NCBI GenBank assembly: GCA_037039925.1 | Contig: JAXRKP010001141.1 | Coordinates: forward strand, 16,001 to 80,000 | Source of the DNA: Doris montereyensis | Lineage: Eukaryota; Mollusca; Gastropoda; Nudibranchia; Dorididae | Length of the DNA: 64,000 nucleotides | Direction of reading: 5' to 3' | In this document: piece after piece, positions 1-12,079 of the stretch | Position numbering within the stretch: position 1 is the first letter of the stretch | Layout of the letters: each line of letters opens with the position of its first letter | The notes under the pieces: model-generated | Told to the model about the DNA's origin: nothing | Database searches by the model: none | Seen by the model: the letters and a program-made list of their open reading frames with translations, nothing else | Program-made: the position numbers and the translations under genes

Positions 1-130
1 ATAGCTATTCTATTGTCATTGATCCTATGGGGCTTTAATATTATTTCATGTACTTATTCCTCACATTCGCTATGCCCCTTGCCTCACTATTTGTCTTTTC
101 AAAACCATGCAAGAAGAACCTATGAGGAAG
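1..130 (+). repeat. dispersed repeat, also at 31955-32070
   Basis: The stretch carrying a 'tatgccccttgcctcact' core followed by 'tttgtctttt' and 'aaaaccatgca' recurs with moderate divergence near 31977-32055. The second copy has a tRNA-like head upstream (around 31870), so this may be the body of a SINE. There is no coding signal, and the copy lies in the COX15 intron that runs off the left edge. Confidence 0.5.
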
Positions 131-409
131 AATACTTAAGGCATGCTGAAGTTGCGAAAGCAGTTGCAAAACACACCAAAGCAACCATCTACGTAAAAAC
201 AAAGCTTTCTCAATCCCTTTTTGGACATAATCAGTAAGAAACTGAGAAATCTTCTGACATCTGCCAGAATAGGTAGTGCATATGATACCCCATCCAAGCT
301 TCAATTCAGTCAGGCACAACAATCTAAAGCCATTCCATAACTTCCCTTTAGACAGGTTTATTGAATGAAAGGGCCAGGCTTGAGAAAGTTCATGATAATC
401 CAAACTTAC

Positions 410-3400
410 CTGGAATCCCAGAAGACCAGCATAAACAGCAAGTCTTGGCTTTAGGGCCCTTGAAATCCAACCCTTGCGAAGGAAATAGAGAGCAGGCAAA
501 GAAAGACTATTCCTATTGTTCGTCCCCACATTCTGTGACCCCATTCCATGTAGAAGATGAATTTGAAGTCGGACAATGTCATCTCTTTGTGTGCAGCCAT
601 ACTGTGGGAGGCGAAGAAAACATTCTAATTAAACACCTCTGATCCAGTCAGTTTTGAGAATTTCAATGTGGTTTTAATCACTTTATCTGTGTTTAGTTTT
701 CTCATTCTGTAATGAGTTGCATAAAATTCTCAAAATATTATTCCCTATCTTTGGAAAATTCATTTATCGTAGATGAAGGGAGAACATAAGGGTCCATCAT
801 TCACATATGTCGTAGAGAGTATATTTATGGCTGTTATAACATTAAGAGCCGAAGCTTAAATAAATCAAAGTTCCTATAGCATGCAGCAAAAAAGGTGATG
901 ATGGGTGATGATACATCACCTCCTGGACAGGACACTGCTTTGTTGCAAGTTTTGGTCTCCAACTGAAGGTGGTACCCATTTTTACTTAGGATGAGCAGAG
1001 AAATGCTTGTTAAGAATCTTGCCCATGAAACACATGTTGGACCTAGCATTACCAAGATTCTAACACTGGAACTCATAATCCCAGGTCCAGCAGCCTGACC
1101 ACTAGGCTAATGTTATGCATACTTAAAATTCCAAGGCAATCTCAAGTCTTGTGCTCTCTGAGATCAGCAAAAGGAGGCTCAAGATGGTTGGTCACGTAAA
1201 TAGAAATACAAAAAACGAGTCTTATGACAACATTTGTGCTGCAGGGCAAAGAAGATATAAAAAGACATCAATGTAGACCTGCTACATCGTACATTGACAA
1301 CGTCAAAGGTGACAGTGGTCTACAACATTATGAAGTAACTCATCGAAGCAAAGACTGGGACAGACAGCAGCCTGTTGTGACAAGGAGTTGGGCACCAACA
1401 AACAGACATGGCCATGGTGACAAGTGAGATTCAAAGGACTTTATGTTGCTCCCCTCATAACTGCTTAGGTAAATTTCACTTAGTGAAAATACAAAAACAA
1501 ATCATACAAATCTCTTCTAAAAATATAAATTCTCATTCGCTATTTTTTTCTTATTCAAATAGTTTTTTTAAAGAGGTATTAAGACCATAATATAAGCCCT
1601 TGCATAATGTCAAATCACTGCATATATGTCAACAACAAAAACGTACTACTTATATTCAGGGTACTCCTTGTATCTATCAAACTCTGCTTGCCATTCTGCC
1701 TCAGACTGAGGTGGCTTCATGTCTTTGATGAGTTTCCAGTCAACCATCGAAAGACCAGACTCTGTTAACCTTGAAAGGGGAAAACAATAATAAAAAAAAG
1801 TAAATGCATAATAAGTAAGACAAAAAAAGAAAACAAAACAAATTCCTTTGAAATTTACTTTGCCTCAAGTCTGTGAATTATAACAACTTTAGAGCCCTGT
1901 TGCGGAGAAGTGGACGGGGAGGAGATGAAGTTTCAATTAATAGATTTTACAACAGCGCAGCCTGATCAGTAGTTGTAATGAGAACAAGAATTATCACTGG
2001 AAGCTCTATAGAATCATCAGACACTTTAGAGTGCTCTTTTAAAAACATAGAAGAAACCACCTCTAGAGAGGGGTGGGGGGGGGGGGGGGGGATTAAAATT
2101 AAAGTAAAGATTCTTGAAGGCCAGTATGGCCAATAGAGCCAGAGCATATCCCAGTTTCTGTAGCATGAAGCAGAACAGGTAATAATCACCTCCTGGACAG
2201 GACACTAGTCAGACACACGTGTTTACTCCTAAGCTAGTGTTTGTACACATTAGGAACTATTTTTGCTAGGATTCAACCCCGGATCCACATGATCATAAGT
2301 CTGGCAACCTAACCACTCCAGGGGGAAAATACAAGATAAAGCATGAATCTTCCAAATAAATGCAAGGGTAACAAACTGCAGCCAAAACATCATTCTAATC
2401 AGGGATGGGGACTGACTGAAAAAAAACCCAGATAGATATACGCGAACCGTGCATCATTCCCAAATATGTCGCATGCTGCGCGGAATAGTCATATATGTAT
2501 ACATATATAATAGCTTCTCAGCTCCAGGGTGGGAAGGAGGTGTTCTGTTTTGTCTTTTATCGAAGAAAGTCAAAAATTAAAACCTGAGCTGGTTTTGCTG
2601 ATGATGGGGTTAAAGTGGAGGTAGATGAAGATGCCGGGCAGTGGACAGGTGAGCACCTGTACGGGGAGTAGATGATCCCGCCCTCCATGAGTCTCCTTCT
2701 GCCTTGCAGTCGGGTCTTGGTTGCCCAAAGGCTAAGGAGTTAACCCTGACATAAAACAACCTGCTGCCTTGCAGGCCGGTCTTGAATGACTAAAGGCTAA
2801 AGGAGTTAACCCTGACAGAAAATAACAAGGCCTAGTAGGGGGCTCAAGGTGGCAGCCCCACCATCTACCTAGGGTGCAGTGGGCTAATCCCCTGCTTATC
2901 CAAAACAATTTGATTCAGATAAGTAAAAGAAATATAACCGGCTTGATCTTTGGAAGACGAACTTGGAAACGAACACGGACTGTGATTTTTGGAACATGGA
3001 ACGTTAGGGCAATAAATGGAAAAGAGTTAGAATTAGTTGAAGAAATGGAAAAATTCAAAGTAGATATTGTGGCCATTACAGAAACAAAGAAATCAGGACA
3101 AGGAATAGAAAATGTAGGACCGAATCATATTTTAATCTTTCTCAGGAGTGGATGTCAAAGATAGAGCTAGAGCAGGAGTAGGCCTCCTAGTGCATAAAAT
3201 GCATGAAAAGCTACTAGAAAGTTGGAAATTTATAAGCCCTGGCTATTAGAGGTAAATATTAAACCAAAAGGACGAGAAATTAAATTATTAATAGCTTATG
3301 GACCAAATGAAGACGCAACTAAAGAAGAAAAAGATATCTTCGAAAATGATTTACAAATAGCTGCAGAGAATCTTAAATCCAAACAGGAACTAATGCTTTT

Positions 3401-6274
3401 TGGGAGATTTAAACCCTAGAGTAGGCAACAATGTAGAAACGTCAGGAGGAGTAATAGGTAAAAAAGGAGAGACAACAAATTCTCCAAATGGAGAGAGACT
3501 CATAGATTTTTGCCTAAAGAATAACATGAAAATAGCCAACACCTTTTTCCTCATAAAAATATTCACAAATATACAAGACTAAATGAAGACAGGTGTGAAA
3601 AGTCAATGATAGACTACATAATAGTTAGCAGGAACCTTTTTTATAGTACATTGGATGCAAGAGTAAACAGGAGGAGCAGGAATATTTTATTGATCATCAC
3701 TTAGTGATTGCCAAAAATGAGATTACTGACTGAGGAAAACAAACAGAAAAGGAAAGAGAAGAAAGCTACTAAACTCAAAATAGAGGAACTAAATAAACCC
3801 GTAGTAAAACAGGTATACCGATCTAGGATAAAAAGATTTATCAGTGAAAGACAGGTGGATCTGAATGATAGCACAATAGAAGAAAAGTGGCAGATGTATA
3901 GAGAAACACTCATCAGTTGTACTGAAGAGGTCTGTAGGAAACAAATTAAAGGAGAAAGGGGAAAGGGAAAAAATAACATGGTGGAATGATAATGTCAAGA
4001 CTAAGATTAAAGAAAAAGAAGGATGCCTGGAAGAAATACTTGCAAACAAAGAGACCAGAGGATAGGATAGATTACGTGAATAAAAGAACTATGGCCAAAG
4101 AGGAAGTGAGGATAGCAAAACAGGAACAATGGGAAGAGTTTGCTGCTTTGGCCAGGAGTGAGGAGAAAACTATCAATGGGAAGGAGTTTGGACAAAAGCT
4201 GTTCTATGGGGGAAATCAATGAAGAGCATGAGAAAGACTAAAGCATGCCCAATACGACAAATTAAGAATGTCAAAGGAGAAATAATGAAAGAAGACAGCG
4301 AAATCATGGAAACATGGAGAAAGCATTTTCACCAATTACATAATACCTCAAGAATGTATGAAACAAGGAGTAAAGATCAATTAGTAAGAGTATCGGGTAA
4401 TCCAGAGGAGACAGCTGAAGATGTAGATATATCAATGGAAGAAATCCAAACAGCTATAAGAAAGATGAAGTAGAAGAAAAGCCCCAGAAGCAGATCCAGG
4501 AGAGGGGGAAATTTTACCAAGGTATTTGATTGCTTTATTGGTGGCATCATTCCCATAAGCCTTTTTCGATAGACTGACTTCAGAAATTCAAGGTATTTTT
4601 GCTTTATTGGTGGCATCATATCAGAAATTCATTTCCAAATGTTATTTTGAATCTCATGTAGATGGCTGTTTCCACATATGCAAGTTTGGCAGTTTGGAAA
4701 AAGAATTTCCACCTGTCAGTTTTGCAGATAACTGCATTTGCTGCTTCTCCATTCACCAATGAAAACTGTCTGATATGATTTGAAAATTTGTTGATCTTTG
4801 AAGTCTTAATTCAGAACTTATCATTAGAAAGAAATTCTGCCTTAATAAATTTGGACAGAAATTCTCTTGACAGTTGCAGGATTTTGTCATATAGCTGATG
4901 AATCTGTGGTTGTGCTGTTTGAAATGCCAAAACAAAAGATTTGAAAATTGGCAATGTGTCACAGAAAAAATATGTATGTGCTAGGTCTTGTGTCTAAAAT
5001 GTTTCTTCACAAATCAAACAATTTGATTTCTTTAAGCTTTGAAATTTCTTGTCCATGATTGTCTTTAAACAACTTCAATCCAGATAGCCTTTAAAACATA
5101 CTCATTAGAAGGATGCCAAAATGGAACAATTCTGAGATTACACAATTAAATATTGAAAGATAAAAATCTACAAACTCCCTTCCCTTTTAAAAATCCTTTT
5201 TTCCACTTAAAAAATATATGTAAGAGTATTCCACATTTTCCAAAATGGCAAGAATGCAATGACAAAAAATGCTATGTATTATTCACTTGCTCACAGACAG
5301 TATGTGATAATGTTTAAAGACTGCACTGCTTTCCCTTTTTTTTATTAAATTATATTTCACTTCCGTGTGTTGAAAGCACAGCAAGTTAAAGGAAAATTTT
5401 TTATTATCATTTTGGGGTGGGGCTGTTTTTTTCCACAAAAGACATGCGACAAAAGATCATCTCTATTTGCAGTTCATAAGCATGATCTTTGAAGCTTGCT
5501 CCCCTAATTGAAAAATTTACTAACCGTGTCACACCCCAAAATAACAGCTCCAAAACACATGCCTGCACAGCCAACAAGCCATGAGCCAACAATTTTCTGA
5601 CCCCTGGCTGGAATCTCTTTAAAGGATTGTACTTCTGTTGCTGTTTTTCCTAAAAATATTGGAGAACTGTGATAATTTTGTATTCTGTAAGAATAAAAAT
5701 AAAAAGAGATGATATCAATGAAATGCTTTTGTGTTAGAGGGGGTGGGGGATCACAGTGGTTACACAGACACAGATAAAAGAAAATGTTCATTTCACAAAA
5801 AATTACTAAATGTATACCTTGTATCTCAAATTCACAAACCATGTTTTAGGAATATGTATATTTTCATGACACACAATGCTAGCAAATATATGACAACATT
5901 TCTACACAAAGCTCACATGCCCGTTACAGTCAAAAGTGCATTTGATGATCATATCACTTTCTTTAACTTTCTCCTCGTTACCTGTGTTAAATAATACCAA
6001 CATTTTTTAAAGGTGCTTACTTCAGATTCAATATCACAATACTGAATACATGTAATAATATATCTAATAAACTAAAAAGAAATTTAGTCATGTTAAAAGA
6101 CAGAATGTAGTTTGAGAAACAAAGAGTTAATCAATAAGATCTTTGCTTTGTCAAAACACTCACCAGTTTTAAACCTTGATTTGAACCTGATTTCTTTAAG
6201 TGACTGTAGGCCCTGCCTGAGAGCTTGAAAGCATCTTTCACTTTTCTTGAACAGTTAGGACAGGCAAGACGAAA
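410..6274 (-). CDS. COX15: heme A synthase COX15, partial (3' end off the window)
   Basis: COX15 is the inner-mitochondrial-membrane enzyme that converts heme O to heme A for cytochrome c oxidase. Minus-strand exons in order: tentative N-terminal exon 6274-6164 (Lys/Arg-rich, presequence-like); 5684-5525, encoding [20 protein letters not shown] (first membrane helix) and, one frame over, GVTR; 1769-1650, starting [20 protein letters not shown] and ending PEY; 601-410, with [20 protein letters not shown] and then [11 protein letters not shown] to GLLGFQ before a GTAAGT donor. [10 protein letters not shown] and the HRMWGR histidine motif are COX15 hallmarks. Splice phases agree between the three certain exons (ACAC-G|G, TATAA|T). 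Two frames are broken by single-base deficits in short runs: CCCC at 5534-5537 and the A runs at 498-504. The 6164 donor does not match the phase of the next exon, so that first exon is uncertain. The heme-binding second half of the protein lies beyond position 1. Identification is certain; whether this copy works is not. Confidence 0.88.
835..1112 (-). mobile_element. SINE-2 copy (tRNA-derived)
   Basis: Read on the minus strand, a tRNA-like head near 1110-1050 leads into a body ending in 'gtcctgtccaggaggtga' and text like 'gctctat'. The same head and body occur at 2330-2095 (minus) and 25642-25935 (plus). It sits inside a COX15 intron. Confidence 0.6.
1165..1430 (+). mobile_element. LINE 3'-end fragment
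   Basis: The plus strand reads [15 protein letters not shown], the 'R-x-L-x-x-x-GHV' motif found near the C-terminus of many non-LTR reverse-transcriptase proteins, followed by broken frames. Only the tail is present; no reverse transcriptase core is nearby on this strand. Confidence 0.5.
2095..2330 (-). mobile_element. SINE-2 copy (tRNA-derived)
   Basis: The minus-strand tRNA-like head (2325-2265, with a B-box-like 'gggttgaatcc') is followed by a body containing 'gtcctgtccaggaggtga' and 'tggctctattggccatac'. A run of about 19 G lies just left of it at 2073-2091. It shares head and body with 25642-25935. Confidence 0.65.
2625..4500 (+). mobile_element. LINE-A copy 1, 5' region and endonuclease, 3'-truncated
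   Basis: A non-LTR retrotransposon remnant. Its 5' leader (2640-2900) contains a roughly 65-bp unit repeated about twice ('tgccttgcag...aaaggctaa...gagttaaccctgaca'). The protein region from about 2960 opens with [20 protein letters not shown] and then [12 protein letters not shown], the N-terminal TWN and ETK motifs of an APE-type endonuclease. Further fragments at 3222-3419 ([12 protein letters not shown]), 3400-3582 and 3708-4473 follow in different frames, a Lys/Glu-rich linker. The copy stops at about 4500, before any reverse transcriptase motif. At least four frameshifts or stops make it inactive. It lies in a COX15 intron, opposite to that gene. A second copy is at 27715-29117. Confidence 0.8.
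4501..5524. other. COX15 intron sequence, no gene seen
   Basis: AT-rich. A short direct duplication (about 4515-4555 and 4592-4620, sharing 'gctttattggtggcatcat') marks the broken end of the LINE. Nothing else was recognised. Confidence 0.5.
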
Positions 6275-9200
6275 CTGAAAACCCCAAAGCTTCTATGTTA
6301 CTACAAAAATCTTCAAAACAATCACACCATACAAATACATTATTTTATCAAAAATGAGCCCTCAAATATATCATATAAATAACACATAATAATATATAAA
6401 TATATTATGTATATAATGCACTGAAAGAACAGCACAAAGCATTTTTTTCAGTTTCTAACTAGCCTACTTGTGCTTCAGTTAACACTTAAAAGAATTCAGG
6501 TTTATTTGAATCCAAACAAAATATATTCTATCCATTCGAAACCTCAAATTTAAAACAAGTTTGTTTAAAGCAATTTTTCAATAAAGTTTTTACCTTTTTT
6601 TACAGTATATATGTACACTATAGCTGATATCATGGTGTGACAACATGAAAAAGGATATAATATTCCCAAAAGAAACCAAGAGTGATTATTCCACTACCCA
6701 ATCAAATTTGTTTAATTATGGAAGATGTGTCTGATAACAAACACGTTATGAATTTTGTGGACTCAAGACAGAAAAATACAAAAAATTAACAGCTTATCTC
6801 TTTCGTTTTAGTCGTTTCCTTTTAGACACCATAGGATCACCATAACACGGTTGACTCCGGTTACTCGCAACACAACAGGAGCGGCAAAGGTTATGAGCCC
6901 AGTATTTATGGTCATTTCAGTACTTAATGACTAGATATGTTTATTACACTATATTTTGCTTAGAAAACTTTTCCTTTAAGTATCACAGACTTGGCACCAT
7001 CATGAACATTCTCATCTGTGTCAAGGTTGTATGCCTTCAAACAGAATCTACACAACCAGTAAAGCATACTACAGTAATTTAGTTCAATGTTTATGTTAAG
7101 CTAGCTTTGTAGAAAGCTACAACACATGCATCACGTGATAAGTGACGCCACTCTCTTTCATCTGAATGATCGGCTGTAGGATGCTAATTCAGTTTATTGA
7201 CTGAGGAAAATCATGTGTTACTTGCAGGGCCGAATGGGGATAGATGTCTTCATTCTCATCTCTAAATGTAGATCTAAGCCGATATCAATATCGAGTACAT
7301 ATTTGACCCACTGTCTGTTATGACGCTAAACCGTAAAATTACCCAGCACACAATAATGAGGGTTTATTTTGAAGGGGTGAGATAAGAATTTGGGGCATGG
7401 TTTTTCTGGGGATAAAGAAAGAAAGAAAGAAAGTAAAACTAAGGGAGAATCTATTTTGAATGTGAGCCAATCATGGATCATGTGACAGTATTGCGTCAAC
7501 AGATGTCCGGGACTGAGGACTGTAACGACAAGGGGGAGTTAAATGAGTGAGTGAGACAAGTGACCATAGACTGACTAATTGATGCACGAGCAGTTCATGT
7601 GTCAATAACAAGAGACCAGACTGAGACTTCATCGTAAATCGGACTGAGACTGAAACCAACCATCATACAGATCGAGGTAGCATTGGACTATGGAGACATC
7701 TTGTTTCTGAAAAATCTGATTGTCTGGCTTATATATAAACATCTTTCGTAAACGTTTTACCAGTCCATGTTACCTAATTTGCATAACAAGAGCGTAGTTT
7801 GTAAATATTGATTGATTGACGTGTAAGTGACAATAAATTGCTTGAAAAGTTTGTATAGCTATGTGTGGTAAATCATCATCATTTGTGGCTTGCATTATTC
7901 AACATGTTGCCGCCTATCCCTCTCCATGTTGTTCTGTGTTCAGTGCTTCTTGTAAAATCCAAGTTGGTGGTGATATCGGACGTGTTTAAACAGTGAACCA
8001 AAATGGTGGTCATCATGTTGTTTCTCTATACGTTTTTATTTGCTTTAGTTCAATGCTTTGTACCAGGTAGCAATCGTTAGTCAGCATCATCAATTCATGG
8101 CATACACTGACTTATGCCTTCTTGTCTTTTGCATTATCATCTATATGATGAATTAATGAACCCAAATGAACTTGATATTGACATTTTGCAAGGTCTTCTA
8201 CGGAACCGGCATACACTGACATGATCAATTATTATTGAATTGATGGACCGCGACTGCGCCTTCTTTTGCCTACTATATCTTAATATACCAATAACTGATG
8301 CTGTGTTCTAATATAATACGTTTTGCTACTAACAATCCCACCCTGAATAAGTTTTATTTTAAGGAATTCAGTTTATATGCCTAACATTACTACTAGTAAA
8401 CACTACAGGCAGCTGTATTGTGTATACTTTATATGCTCCCATGAACTTTGAATATTTTTGTTTGTTTGTTTGTTTAAAATTGACCCTAACCACCACAAGC
8501 AGTAACCTCAGGGTGTATGAAGAGGATACAGCAAGATGAAAGACATTAAAAGAATGAAAGGAAAGAAATAGGACCTACCAGTAGAAGCCTCAACCGCCCA
8601 CGGATGTGCGTGTCTGAGTGTCTATGAATTAATGTTATGGACATGGAGATTATAAAGTCATATAAAATGTGTTATAACAGTTCAAGTAATGTTTCCTAAA
8701 TCTACTTAGTAAATCTAAGAGTAAGAAAACAAACAAAAAAAACATTATCAAAATAACCACTGAGAAACAATTGAGACATGGGACATGAATTTTTTTATAT
8801 TTTTAAAGGACAGTAAATACATTTCCTACGACAGATGTTATCATCAAAATGTTGAGTTTATTAATAACAGCTTATTGACATAATAGTATTATAATAATAA
8901 TGTTAAATAGAAATAGAATAGAGGAACTACAGGAGATTTGTAGCATGTAAAACATGTAGTAATTTAATACTAATACAGAGAATAAAGAGTGAAAAAACAG
9001 GAATGACATTCATATCAATATTCTTAACTGGAAAAGGACTAAATAAAATGTTACTTCATAACATCTTCTTGTCTTTATTTATAATTCTAATCTGAGAGTT
9101 TATGACATATCATATAACTATTACTCAAAGCATAATGGGATCTTTAAAAAACACACCTTACAGGTACTTCTAAACATTGGTCTTGTAACATTGTGGACTT

Positions 9201-10320
9201 CTCTTACTTACCGGTACTCTTTTTTTTGCTATACCAATATTATTATGTCTCCTTTATGCTTTTGACTTTGTTTTATACGAACATGTATTTTTCTTCCTTA
9301 TGTAAAAACATTTCACTGTTTTCTTCCCTTCCTTTCATTATTACTCAATTTGGAATTTTCTGTATGGTCTGCACATTGATAGGATTCAATGCATTTTGAA
9401 CAACTTATGACTTGACTAATATAACTATACTTATACAAATGGCTTTGCCTGAGTTAACTATGAGTATTTTATGACAACATAATTAAAGTATAAGAATAAA
9501 GTCATTTAAATATATATATCTATGATGAAAAATTAAATGTATCATCATGAATAAAATTAAAATACACAAATAGCCTTCACTTGTAAACATTGGTAATGCA
9601 TTGCAACTGAACAACATAGTTCTAGTGTAATATCTAATAGCCCTAGGTTTTCTTTCAGTCTTTCATTATCATTATAATCATTTAATGTTATTCCTATCAT
9701 TTATGTTTTTCATTCATACATAAAATAAACAAATGACAAGAAGGGGAGAAAATTATATTACATGTTACCAATACCATGGTGCTTCTTTGTTAATTGATTG
9801 CATGTCTTTTTAATGTTATATTTTCAACTATCAATTACTCAATTAAGTTACAGTTACTATTATTAAAATAATGAAACAAGCCTTTTACAACTACATATTG
9901 TTTTGAAACAAAAATTACAACCACAGCATAACAAGGGGAATATAATATGTATAATATAGCTTAACTTATGAAAAGAAACTTTTGAAAAAGTTAAAAGTGT
10001 CAGTTTCATATTGATTAATAATCATAGATATAGGCCTACATATGTGACTTTATTTTTTTATTGATTTAGTTTACAGCTGATGACATTTTTAGAATAAACA
10101 GAAAGATAATTCTTCCAAAAAACAAAAAATAAGAAAAATAACAGAATTTCATTTTAAAATCAAAGTGATGAAATACATGTATGTTCATCTGACTTTTAAC
10201 CATTTTGATATATTCAATCCTTTTCTATTCAAAATATCATATAATAAAATGATGAATAAGAACATGAAAATTAAATAAAATGTTGATGCAAATAAAATTG
10301 AATCAAAAGAAAAACTCTGT
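6275..10320. other. AT-rich intergenic stretch, largely featureless
   Basis: No convincing gene. A short minus-strand frame near 6905-6794 ends in a Lys/Arg-rich tail with a stop and has two CxxC-like cysteines, but no clear splice acceptor, so it is not called. About 7255-7325 shares 'aatgtagatctaagccgat' with 33083-33140, a dispersed repeat. Several short frames at 9200-9400 are hydrophobic AT-rich shadows. Confidence 0.4.
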
Positions 10321-10329
10321 AAACACAAG

Positions 10330-10491
10330 GCAGAATCGAACCCGCAATTCCTGCATCAGCACTCATGCCTCGCCTTGTTAATGAAACTGATTTTTAAAGG
10401 CATGTATGTAGTGAGCATGGCTCGTAGTGTGCTCTCTTTCCATGGCGAGGCAATGAGTGTCGAAAGAGGTTGCGGGTTCGATTCTACATGC
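10330..10491. repeat. inverted pair of tRNA-like SINE heads
   Basis: Arm 10330-10377 (containing 'agaatcgaacccgcaa') is the reverse complement, with a few mismatches, of 10441-10491 (containing 'ttgcgggttcgattcta'). Each arm holds a strong B-box (GGTTCGATTC), so this looks like two oppositely oriented tRNA-derived heads about 60 bp apart that could fold into a hairpin. Neither arm forms a full tRNA. Confidence 0.6.
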
Positions 10492-10578
10492 TCGCTTGGG
10501 ACCGCCATTGGCCCATTTGAAAAATTATCCTGAAAAGGACATTAATAAGAGAAACATATTATTAAAACACTGCATTGA

Positions 10579-11083
10579 TCAATCGAGTGGTAGCATATCA
10601 GCATTGTAATTCCCTTTTGGGCAGTCACAAGTGGTCTGTGATAGTGATATGTCCAATTTCTCTTTCAACAAAACCTGAAAAAACAAAAAGATGTGCTGTC
10701 AATCTTTAATGTAACAGAACCATCTCACATTCAAGCAATAAAAACTTTTTACATGTTACTATTAGGTCGAAGTATTGAACTAAATGTACACATATTTTAA
10801 AAAGTAGCTAAATCAACTTTAATCATAATAATAATAACATTATCATTAATAATAATACTACTACTACTACTACAATTACTACTACATGTACTACTACTTC
10901 TACTACCACTAGTACATGTACTAATAATACTAATAACAATATTTTATTCATCCAAAGAAGGAAATTATGATTCTGTTCCTCATAAACAAGTTAAAAATCA
11001 TAATACATACTAACAATACCTAATAATAATAATAAAAATACTAATAATAGTTAAAATGATGATGATCATAATAATAATAATAT

Positions 11084-11115
<32 letters not shown>

Positions 11116-11574
11116 AAATTTGATAGAATACATAGAAATACATGTAGGCCTAGATCTACATGAAACCATGACAGTAGCCTATAAAATGTTCACAACAATC
11201 AACATTGTGACTTAACGTTCTAAATGATAAATAATAGATCTAGAATATAAGTAGTTTAATGTAGCTGTGGTTAGTGGTCGCAGAAGGAGCAGAAGCAGGA
11301 AGTAGATATAATGATTAATAATTTACTAATCGGATATTATCAGAACTGCTTGAAGTTGAAGTAAGACGACAAGAGTGCATGAATTATATAGACTATAGCC
11401 GGTGCCATGTAGCCTAATAGATTATTCAATATAGAACAACAAACAGTAATAGGTCTATATCTAGGCCTTGAGTGATAAACAAAAAACAAAGACAAGGCTT
11501 ACCTTCAAATTCGCATGGTGATCTTTAACCCTCTTGCTAGCGCTATTAGTATGGGCAGTCTTTGATCCTTCCAT
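10579..11574 (-). CDS. putative two-exon small protein, 55 residues, unknown
   Basis: Exon 1 (11574-11503) starts at an ATG and encodes 24 residues, MEGSKTAHTNSASKRVKDHH then ANLK, stopping exactly at a GTAAGC donor. Exon 2 (10674-10579) follows a TTTTTTCAG acceptor in the matching phase 0. It encodes VLLKEKLDISLSQTTCDCPK and a short tail ending PLD and TGA. The join gives a continuous 55-residue basic protein with one CDC motif, no signal peptide and no membrane segment. I do not recognise it. Support comes from the start, the strong donor and acceptor, the phase match and a promoter-like region just upstream (11690-11780). Against it: small size, no homology I can name, and no AATAAA close downstream. 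It could instead be the 5' part of a longer minus-strand gene. Confidence 0.4.
10795..11115. repeat. ATA/CTA-type trinucleotide-rich microsatellite
   Basis: Imperfect runs of (TAATAA), (CTACTA) and (AATAAT) alternate over about 300 bp inside the intron of the putative small gene. Low complexity; no coding potential. Confidence 0.8.
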
Positions 11575-11689
11575 GACCCCGTCACCAAAATGGAACGAAA
11601 CTACATACCCATTGTTGTACAAGTATAGTTTGTAGCGATTTTCTCTTCTTGATATGGAGTTTTGTTAGCTTTAAAAATACTTCAACAGC

Positions 11690-11780
11690 GACGTGATTGA
11701 TAGGTCGCCATCTTGGTTCATTGTTTAGAACCAGAGACGATGTTGTCAAGGTTGTGTGACGTCACGGCTTTTGAGCCCTA
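11690..11780. promoter_or_regulatory. candidate bidirectional promoter (YY1-like and CRE sites)
   Basis: A YY1-type 'CGCCATCTTGG' lies at about 11706-11716 and a perfect palindromic CRE, TGACGTCA, at about 11758-11765. The surroundings are locally CpG-richer than the AT-rich flanks. The segment sits between the minus-strand ATG at 11574 and the plus-strand ATG at 11933. YY1 plus CRE is a common pairing in promoters of housekeeping and mitochondrial genes. Direction and target are inference. Confidence 0.4.
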
Positions 11781-11932
11781 TAATAAATTACCGGTACCAA
11801 TAAAGATAATACCCATGGCTGAAATGTTGTTAAAATGTAACAAATTACACAATAGGAAAATTGTTTTGTTCTTTCCCTTTGATATTCATGGATGCCTATC
11901 ACGTGTGCAGGTTATTTAAAGTAACAAGTATT

Positions 11933-12079
11933 ATGGATAATGCGAGTAAACGAAAAAGGAAGTATACAAAAGAGCGAAGTGAGTATCATTTTGTCTGTCT
12001 GCCCAATCCATTTGTTTCTGAGATGGCTAGTAGTAGTGCTGTTGGATCTCCTGTGACAAAGAAGGCACGTGTCAACTGA
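11933..12079 (+). CDS. small basic ORF, 48 residues, unknown (possible first exon)
   Basis: The frame starts MDNASKRKRKYTKER, a strong nuclear-localisation-like basic stretch, and ends with PVTKKARVN, another basic patch. A GTGAGT donor follows codon 15 at 11979, so the true coding exon may be only 11933-11978, with later exons unseen. It faces away from the minus-strand small gene across the CRE/YY1 segment. I do not recognise it, and it could be chance. Confidence 0.25.
   Translation: MDNASKRKRKYTKERSEYHFVCLPNPFVSEMASSSAVGSPVTKKARVN

Noticed and set aside
41..544. Single 167-codon minus-strand gene
   Set aside because: Only the middle (LPALYF to GLLGFQ) is real COX15 coding sequence. The rest is read-through of the intron after the GTAAGT donor and, upstream, the wrong frame of the same exon.
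3701..4219. Minus-strand Phe/Ser/Leu-rich frames
   Set aside because: Reverse-strand shadows of the Lys/Glu-rich LINE-A linker.
5504..5842. 112-codon minus-strand protein
   Set aside because: Its C-terminal half is the COX15 exon 5684-5525 and a few intron codons; its N-terminal half is intron.
6794..6905. Minus-strand Cys-rich frame ending in a Lys/Arg-rich tail
   Set aside because: It could be a terminal exon (CRSCC, then SKRKRLKRKR and stop), but no splice acceptor or upstream exon could be found.
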